Origin: Pseudomonas marvdashtae
Lineage (GTDB): Bacteria > Pseudomonadota > Gammaproteobacteria > Pseudomonadales > Pseudomonadaceae
Assembly: GCF_014268655.2 (NCBI RefSeq)
Contig: NZ_JABWQX020000002.1
Span: 124,001-188,000, forward strand
Reading direction: 5' to 3'
DNA length: 64,000 nucleotides
In this document: positions 59,759 through 64,000 of the stretch, piece after piece
How positions within the stretch are numbered: the stretch's first letter is position 1
Layout of the letters: each line of letters starts with the position of its first letter
Notes under the pieces: generated by a model
What the model was told of the DNA's origin: nothing
What the model saw: only the letters and a program-made list of their open reading frames with translations
Database searches by the model: none
Program-made: the position numbers and the translations under genes

Positions 59759-60414
59759 GGCTCGGGTTTTTCTGCAATCAACATGAACATTCGGAACAGC
59801 ACCACCGTGGTAAACAGTTGCAGGAAACTGTGGACGCTGTCTATCAGCAAACTGATCAACGGATTCTGGGGCTCAGGGTACACCGAGACGCTGGCGCCCT
59901 TGAGCAGCCACAGCGGCACCATCACCGACAAAATGCACAACAGGATTCGCCAGAAATGTCCGCGACTCATGCGCAGGCTTTCCTTCATGGCGGCCAGCGG
60001 TGCCAGGCCCCGCAGCACCAGCAGGTATTCACCGAAAGCCAGGACCACCATCAACCACAGGCCCGGCAGGAAATACAGGGAGATGCCAACCAGGATCAAC
60101 AGCGTGTTGAGGGCCGTCAGCAAGGCAAAGCGTGGCCATTGGAGGAGGGCGGCCGCGAGCAGGTCTCGAGCAAGCGGGGCTTCGCCGCGACTGCGAGCAT
60201 CCAGGTACAGAATCAACGCGGCGGTGTACAGCGGGTACACCAACAGACCGACGATTACGCTGTAGCCGGAAAACCCTTCGGCCCCGAAGGCGCTGTCCAC
60301 CCCTTGTTGCAGCACCGCTTCAAGTATCACCAACGGCAGGCACAGCTGGGCGATCCGGCCCAGGTGGCGTTTGAAAAAATACAAGGAGTCGCGCAGTACT
60401 TCTAACGGATTCAT
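59755..60414 (-). CDS. YciC family (UPF0259) inner-membrane protein
   Basis: A 219-residue polytopic protein with about six membrane segments, for example VIVGLLVYPLYTAALILYLD, LLTALNTLLILVGISLYFLP and ILLCILSVMVPLWLLKGASV. The N-terminal NPLEVLRDSLYFFKRHLGRI and the family-like ARDLLAAALLQWPRFALL are consistent with the YciC/UPF0259 group, whose function is unknown. It precedes and overlaps the EEP gene. The 180 bases upstream hold a terminator-like hairpin on the opposite strand. Confidence 0.85.
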   Translation of the reverse strand: MNPLEVLRDSLYFFKRHLGRIAQLCLPLVILEAVLQQGVDSAFGAEGFSGYSVIVGLLVYPLYTAALILYLDARSRGEAPLARDLLAAALLQWPRFALLTALNTLLILVGISLYFLPGLWLMVVLAFGEYLLVLRGLAPLAAMKESLRMSRGHFWRILLCILSVMVPLWLLKGASVSVYPEPQNPLISLLIDSVHSFLQLFTTVVLFRMFMLIAEKPEP

Positions 60415-60532
60415 GAGTCGGTATCGCAGTTCAGAAAAAGCGGTCCGACACTTTACCCATCAGGTGAGCGCATAAACAAACGTAAACATCAGGTAAAGAC
60501 CATTGAAAGCTTCCCGGTGGTCCCCATTACTG

Positions 60533-60570
60533 ACCGGCACCGGTCTTTTGCGGACCGGCTCGGTTTTTTT
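60533..60570 (+). terminator. Terminator-like hairpin in the leader of the DUF2076 gene
   Basis: ACCG and CCGGTC (60533-60545) pair with GACCGG and CGGT (60553-60564) in a two-part stem, directly followed by a run of seven T (60564-60570). It stands only 24 bases before the ATG, and no plus-strand gene lies upstream, so it looks like an attenuator or the end of a short leader RNA. Confidence 0.75.
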
Positions 60571-60594
60571 ATCCGGCAATCTGATGAGGTCGCC

Positions 60595-61350
60595 ATGAAC
60601 AGCGAAGAACAAACCCTGATCGATGGACTGTTTTCACGGCTGCAACAGGCCGAAAAGGATTCAGCCCCGCGCGACGCCCAGGCCGAGGCGCGGATCAAGG
60701 AGCACTTGGCCAACCAGCCTGCGGCGGGCTATTTCATGGCCCAGGCGATCCTGGTGCAGGAGGCGGCGATCAAGCGCCTCGATGAGCAGAACAAGCAGCT
60801 CGCCCAGCAGGTCGAGCAATTGCAGGCCGAGTTGCAGCAGGCCCGTAGCCAGACTGCGGCACCCAGCGGCGGTGGTGGTTTTCTCTCAAGTATTTTCGGC
60901 GGCAGCAGCCGCGATTCGCGTCCGGCCAGCGTGCCGGCTTCCAGCGGTAGTGGTTGGCGCGAACCGGCACGGCCTGCTTTCAATTCGCCGGCCCAGCAAG
61001 GCTTTGGCGCGGCGCCGGGCAACTATGGCGCGCCGCAACAGCAAGCTCCAGCGGCCGGCAGTTTCCTGGGCGGCGCGCTGAAAACCGCAGCGGGCGTGGC
61101 CGGCGGTGTGATGCTGGCCCAAGGCATCAGCAGCCTGTTCCACAGCAATCAACCCCAGGAGATCGTCGAGATTCTCAGGGAAGAACCGGCACAGCCCGTC
61201 AACGACAGCGCCAATAGCGGCGACGCTGGCTGGGGCGATGACCAGCGGGTGGCCGACAGCGGTAGCGTCGACAACGCCCCGGGCGGCTTCAGCGACGCGG
61301 ACTACAGCGACGATTCGTCCTTCTTCGGCGACGACGATTCCTTCGTCTGA
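60595..61350 (+). CDS. DUF2076 family protein
   Basis: A 251-residue protein. The N-terminal part opens MNSEEQTLIDGLFSRLQQAE and continues helical (EARIKEHLANQPAAGYFMAQ ... EQNKQLAQQVEQLQAELQQA, coiled coil). A Gly/Ser/Ala-rich central linker contains GGGGFLSSIFGG, then a hydrophobic stretch (FLGGALKTAAGVAGGVMLAQ) and an acidic tail full of Asp and Ser (SDADYSDDSSFFGDDDSFV). DUF2076 proteins are said to be periplasmic ligand-binding sensors, but no export signal is evident here. The start is the ATG at 60595, with GAGG upstream. Confidence 0.88.
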   Translation: MNSEEQTLIDGLFSRLQQAEKDSAPRDAQAEARIKEHLANQPAAGYFMAQAILVQEAAIKRLDEQNKQLAQQVEQLQAELQQARSQTAAPSGGGGFLSSIFGGSSRDSRPASVPASSGSGWREPARPAFNSPAQQGFGAAPGNYGAPQQQAPAAGSFLGGALKTAAGVAGGVMLAQGISSLFHSNQPQEIVEILREEPAQPVNDSANSGDAGWGDDQRVADSGSVDNAPGGFSDADYSDDSSFFGDDDSFV

Positions 61351-61478
61351 CCCGCCATTCGTCCGGGGCGCCCTGGCGCCTCGGGCCGATTATTCGCGGA
61401 ACGTTCCTCGAGGCTGGCATACTGGGCAACTTTTCGGGCCGGGTGGCCTGCGCGTGTGTGCATTCATGAGGAAACGCG

Positions 61479-61958
61479 GTGAAAAAAATCGCAGTGTTCG
61501 CCGATGTCCAAAACCTCTACTACACCGTGCGCCAAGCCTACGGCTGTCATTTCAACTATGCGGCGTTGTGGGCTGATGTCAGCAAGCAGGGGCAGATTGT
61601 CGAAGCCTATGCCTATGCGATCGATCGCGGCGACAGCAAGCAGCAGCAATTCCAGCAGATCCTGCGCAACCTGGGTTTCATCGTGAAGCTAAAGCCCTAC
61701 ATCCAGCGCAGCGACGGCTCGGCCAAGGGCGACTGGGACGTGGGTATCACCCTCGACATCATGGACGCCGCCGACCACGTCGATGAAGTGGTGCTGGCCT
61801 CCGGCGATGGCGATTTCGACATGCTGCTCGAGCGCATCATCAGCAAGCACGGCGTGCAAGCGGTGGCCTACGGCGTGCCGGGGTTGACCGCCAACTCGCT
61901 GATCCGCGCCGCCAGCCGCTACGTGCCCATCGAAGGCGCATTGCTGCTCAAGAACTGA
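61479..61958 (+). CDS. NYN-domain (LabA/DUF88-like) protein
   Basis: A 159-residue NYN-fold protein, a PIN-like nuclease family. The GTG start at 61479 has GAGGAA upstream. The acidic active-site positions of the family are visible in AVFADVQNLYYTV (Asp near the N-terminus), KGDWDVGITLDIMD and VLASGDGDFDMLLERI. RNase activity is expected from the family but not proven. It is followed after 21 bases by the exonuclease gene and may form an RNA/DNA-processing pair with it. Confidence 0.9.
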   Translation: MKKIAVFADVQNLYYTVRQAYGCHFNYAALWADVSKQGQIVEAYAYAIDRGDSKQQQFQQILRNLGFIVKLKPYIQRSDGSAKGDWDVGITLDIMDAADHVDEVVLASGDGDFDMLLERIISKHGVQAVAYGVPGLTANSLIRAASRYVPIEGALLLKN

Positions 61959-61979
61959 TCCTCAAGGAGCCCCACAGGT

Positions 61980-62591
61980 TTGGAACGCATCGCAGTCATC
62001 GACTTTGAAACCACCGGCATCACCCCGAGCAGCAGCTGCCGGGCCACGGAAATTGCCGTGGTCATGCTGGAGCAGGGGCGGATCGTCGACCGCTACCAGA
62101 GCCTGATGAATGCCGGCGTCCGCGTCCCGGCGTTTATCGAGCAACTGACCGGCATCAGCAATGCCATGCTGCGTAGCGCACCGTCGGCCGAGCGGGTGAT
62201 GAACGAGGTCAACGAGTTCGTCGGCACCACGCCGTTGCTGGCCCATAACGCCGCTTTCGACCAGAAGTTCTGGGACTTCGAACTCGGGCGGATAAAACGT
62301 ACCCGTCTGCAGAATTTCGCCTGTTCATTGTTGCTGGCCCGGCGCTTGATGCCGGCGGCACCCAACCACAAGCTCGGCACGCTCAATGTCTTCGCCGGTT
62401 TGCCCCACACCGGCCAGGCTCACCGGGCCATGGCCGACGCCGAAATGGCCGCCAACCTCACCGCGCACCTGGCTTTGGAACTGCGACACAAGCATGGGTT
62501 GCGGGCGTTGTCCCATGATCTGCTATGCAGTCTGCAGAAAGTGCCAGCGGCGAAGATCAACGAGCATCTCAAGCGCCATCGCGGGTTCTGA
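61980..62591 (+). CDS. DnaQ-like 3'-5' exonuclease
   Basis: A 203-residue DEDDh exonuclease. Motifs: ExoI IAVIDFETTGITPSSS, ExoII LLAHNAAFDQKFWDFE, and ExoIII with His and Asp in TGQAHRAMADAEMAANL. It resembles the polymerase epsilon/DnaQ domain, though this stand-alone form is not the replicative dnaQ. The TTG start at 61980 follows CAAGGAG by 9 bases. It is directly downstream of the NYN gene. Confidence 0.92.
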   Translation: MERIAVIDFETTGITPSSSCRATEIAVVMLEQGRIVDRYQSLMNAGVRVPAFIEQLTGISNAMLRSAPSAERVMNEVNEFVGTTPLLAHNAAFDQKFWDFELGRIKRTRLQNFACSLLLARRLMPAAPNHKLGTLNVFAGLPHTGQAHRAMADAEMAANLTAHLALELRHKHGLRALSHDLLCSLQKVPAAKINEHLKRHRGF

Positions 62592-62610
62592 ACACACCTC
62601 ATCACCCTTG

Positions 62611-62700
62611 ATCGTCGATCATTCCCACGCTCCGCGTGGGAATGCCTCATAGGACGCTCTGCGTCCGGTTTTTTAGGGACGCAGAGCGTGGGGACGATCA
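62611..62700. repeat. Nested palindromic repeat, CATTCCCACGC/GCGTGGGAATG type
   Basis: A hairpin of 11 bp (CATTCCCACGC / GCGTGGGAATG, 62620-62644) is followed by GGACGCTCTGCGTCC (62652-62666). The last part (GGGACGCAGAGCG, then TGGGGACGATC) pairs back with the second hairpin and with the opening GATCGTC, so the whole 90 bases can fold as one branched structure. It is a different repeat family from the GTGGCGAGGG elements and lies between the exonuclease and EamA genes. Confidence 0.85.
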
Positions 62701-62814
62701 ACATCTCCGGGTCTTGAAAAGTGTATGGCTCGGATAAACAGGTTTTGTAGCTTATTTTCTGCCTGTCGCCTTTCTAGAATGAACGGTTCTCATCGTCCTG
62801 ACTTCGAGTTGAAC

Positions 62815-63717
62815 ATGCCTGGCCCACGTCGTTTTCCGTTGCCGTTGATCGCTGCCTTCTTCGCCTTGTACGTCATCTGGGGTTCGACCTACCTGGTGAT
62901 TCGCATCGGCGTCGAGCATTGGCCGCCCTTGCTGCTGGCCGGGATTCGTTTCGTGATCGCCGGGTCGCTGATGTACGGATTCCTGCGTTGGCGTGGGGCG
63001 CCGGCACCGACCTGGGTGCAATGGAAAGCCGGGGCACTCATTGGCGTGCTGCTGCTGACGTTCGGCAACGGTGCGGTGAGTGTCGCCGAGCACATGGGCG
63101 TGGCGTCTGGGGTGGCGGCGTTGGCCGTGGCGACGGTGCCTTTGTTTACCTTGCTCTGCGGCTATTTCTGGGGCGCACGTAATACCCGTCTGGAATGGGC
63201 AGGGATTGTGTTGGGATTGATCGGCATCGCCATGCTCAACCTGGGTTCCAACTTGCAATCGAGCCCGTTGGGGGCGGCTTTGCTGGTCTTCGCGGCGGCT
63301 TCCTGGGCCTTTGGCTCGGTATTGAGCAGACACTTGCCGTTACCGGCCGGGGCGATGGCCAGTGCCGTGGAAATGCTGGTCGCCGGCGTGGTGCTGTTGA
63401 TCGCCAGCTTCGCCAGCGGCGAGCACCTGGATCACATGCCGCCGCTGGAAGGCTGGTTCGCGCTGGTCTATCTGATCGGTTTCGGCTCGATCATCGCCTT
63501 CAACGCCTACATGTACCTGCTCAAGCACGTGCGTCCGGCAGCGGCCACCAGCTATGCCTACGTCAACCCGGCGGTGGCGGTGTTGCTGGGGATCGTCTTC
63601 GCCGGAGAAACCATCGGCGTCGAGGAGGCCTTGGCGATGCTGGTGATCATCAGCGCCGTGGTGTTGATCGGCTTGCCGCAGTGGCGCAAGCCCAAGCCTG
63701 CACCGGCCGAATCCTGA
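62815..63717 (+). CDS. EamA-family (YedA-like) permease
   Basis: An inner-membrane drug/metabolite transporter of 300 residues from the ATG at 62815. About ten membrane segments form two EamA repeats. The start PLIAAFFALYVIWGSTYLVI and RIGVEHWPPLLLAGIRFVIA are close to E. coli YedA, and the second repeat ends AATSYAYVNPAVAVLLGIVF. The substrate is unknown. In-frame ATGs at 62725 and 62779 would add up to 30 residues but lie in sequence without membrane character. Confidence 0.9.
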   Translation: MPGPRRFPLPLIAAFFALYVIWGSTYLVIRIGVEHWPPLLLAGIRFVIAGSLMYGFLRWRGAPAPTWVQWKAGALIGVLLLTFGNGAVSVAEHMGVASGVAALAVATVPLFTLLCGYFWGARNTRLEWAGIVLGLIGIAMLNLGSNLQSSPLGAALLVFAAASWAFGSVLSRHLPLPAGAMASAVEMLVAGVVLLIASFASGEHLDHMPPLEGWFALVYLIGFGSIIAFNAYMYLLKHVRPAAATSYAYVNPAVAVLLGIVFAGETIGVEEALAMLVIISAVVLIGLPQWRKPKPAPAES

Positions 63718-63775
63718 TTTAGGGTAAACTGCCGCGCATTGCACACCTTGCGCTGATTTTTCCTACGGTATCTCC

Positions 63776-64000
63776 ATGACTTTCGCCACCCTTGGCCTGA
63801 TCGAACCCCTGCTGCGCGCCCTCGAGACGCTCGGCTACCAGACGCCGACGCCGGTCCAGGCCGAAGCCATGCCGGCGGTGCTCGCTGGTCGCGACCTGAT
63901 GGCCGCGGCCCAGACCGGCACCGGCAAGACCGCCGGTTTCGCCGTGCCGCTGTTGCAGCTGTTGGCCACCGAAGGGCCAAAGGTCACGGCCAATTCAGTA
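63776..64000 (+). CDS. rhlE: DEAD-box RNA helicase, RhlE type (3' end outside window)
   Basis: The first 75 residues of a DEAD-box helicase are present and the frame is open at the right edge. The Q motif ([19 protein letters not shown]) and Walker A ([18 protein letters not shown]) are typical of RhlE-type enzymes. The place after the EamA gene agrees with the helicase PA3950 in P. aeruginosa. The C-terminal extension that would settle the subgroup is not visible. Confidence 0.85.
   Translation, partial: MTFATLGLIEPLLRALETLGYQTPTPVQAEAMPAVLAGRDLMAAAQTGTGKTAGFAVPLLQLLATEGPKVTANSV

Overview
The window is chromosomal DNA of a Pseudomonas, most likely of the P. fluorescens group. The evidence is the high GC content, Pseudomonas-style gene order, the GTGGCGAGGG palindromic repeats typical of that group, and a nearly full set of recognisable Pseudomonas neighbours. 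Remembered P. aeruginosa PAO1 locus numbers are used below only as a guide to gene order. I recognise no phage, insertion sequence, CRISPR array, tRNA or rRNA.

Left accessory edge (1-3.5 kb): the 3' end of a large toxin-like gene that starts outside the window, then two divergent genes of unknown function that look like distant paralogues of each other.

Block A (3.5-25 kb) follows the PAO1 order PA4857 to PA4839. It holds a MarC-family membrane protein, the hybrid sensor kinase RetS, purD, purH, fis, dusB, a zinc-ribbon DUF3426 protein, prmA, accC, accB, aroQ, a CtpL-type chemoreceptor and a GcbA-type diguanylate cyclase, all on the minus strand. A DUF2333 protein, a Nudix hydrolase, a SUI1/YciH factor and speA follow on the plus strand.

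Block B (25-64 kb) follows PA399x to PA3950. It begins with an LD-carboxypeptidase, an MltB-type lytic transglycosylase and arfA. Next come holA, lptE and leuS, a small unknown gene, a YdcF-like protein, lnt-corC-ybeY-ybeZ, miaB, a DUF1820 protein, a Sel1 protein, hemL and thiE-thiD. The sensor kinase LadS, an AidB-like acyl-CoA dehydrogenase, amn, rluE, a DUF2788 protein, an Lrp-family regulator, a DUF6515 protein, a FieF-type cation exporter, a lipoprotein and hrpB follow. A two-gene sugar-acid cassette (LacI-type regulator plus L-talarate/galactarate dehydratase) interrupts the conserved order. The block ends with an EEP-family protein, a YciC-family protein, a DUF2076 protein, an NYN protein, a DnaQ-like exonuclease, an EamA permease and the start of an RhlE-type helicase.

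Themes: (1) RetS and LadS, the two hybrid kinases that act in opposite directions on GacS/GacA-RsmA signalling, lie about 36 kb apart here, and a diguanylate cyclase linked to surface attachment is also close. (2) Several cell-envelope biogenesis genes are clustered (lptE, lnt, lytic transglycosylase, LD-carboxypeptidase). (3) RNA-level structure is unusually visible: a hairpin inside the arfA coding end, two very stable intercistronic hairpins in leuS-lptE-holA, a long hairpin between purH and purD, and an intrinsic-terminator-like leader ahead of the DUF2076 gene. The least explained parts are the left-edge gene pair, the 50.7-51.0 kb region and the twin identical operators around a terminator upstream of the dehydratase gene.
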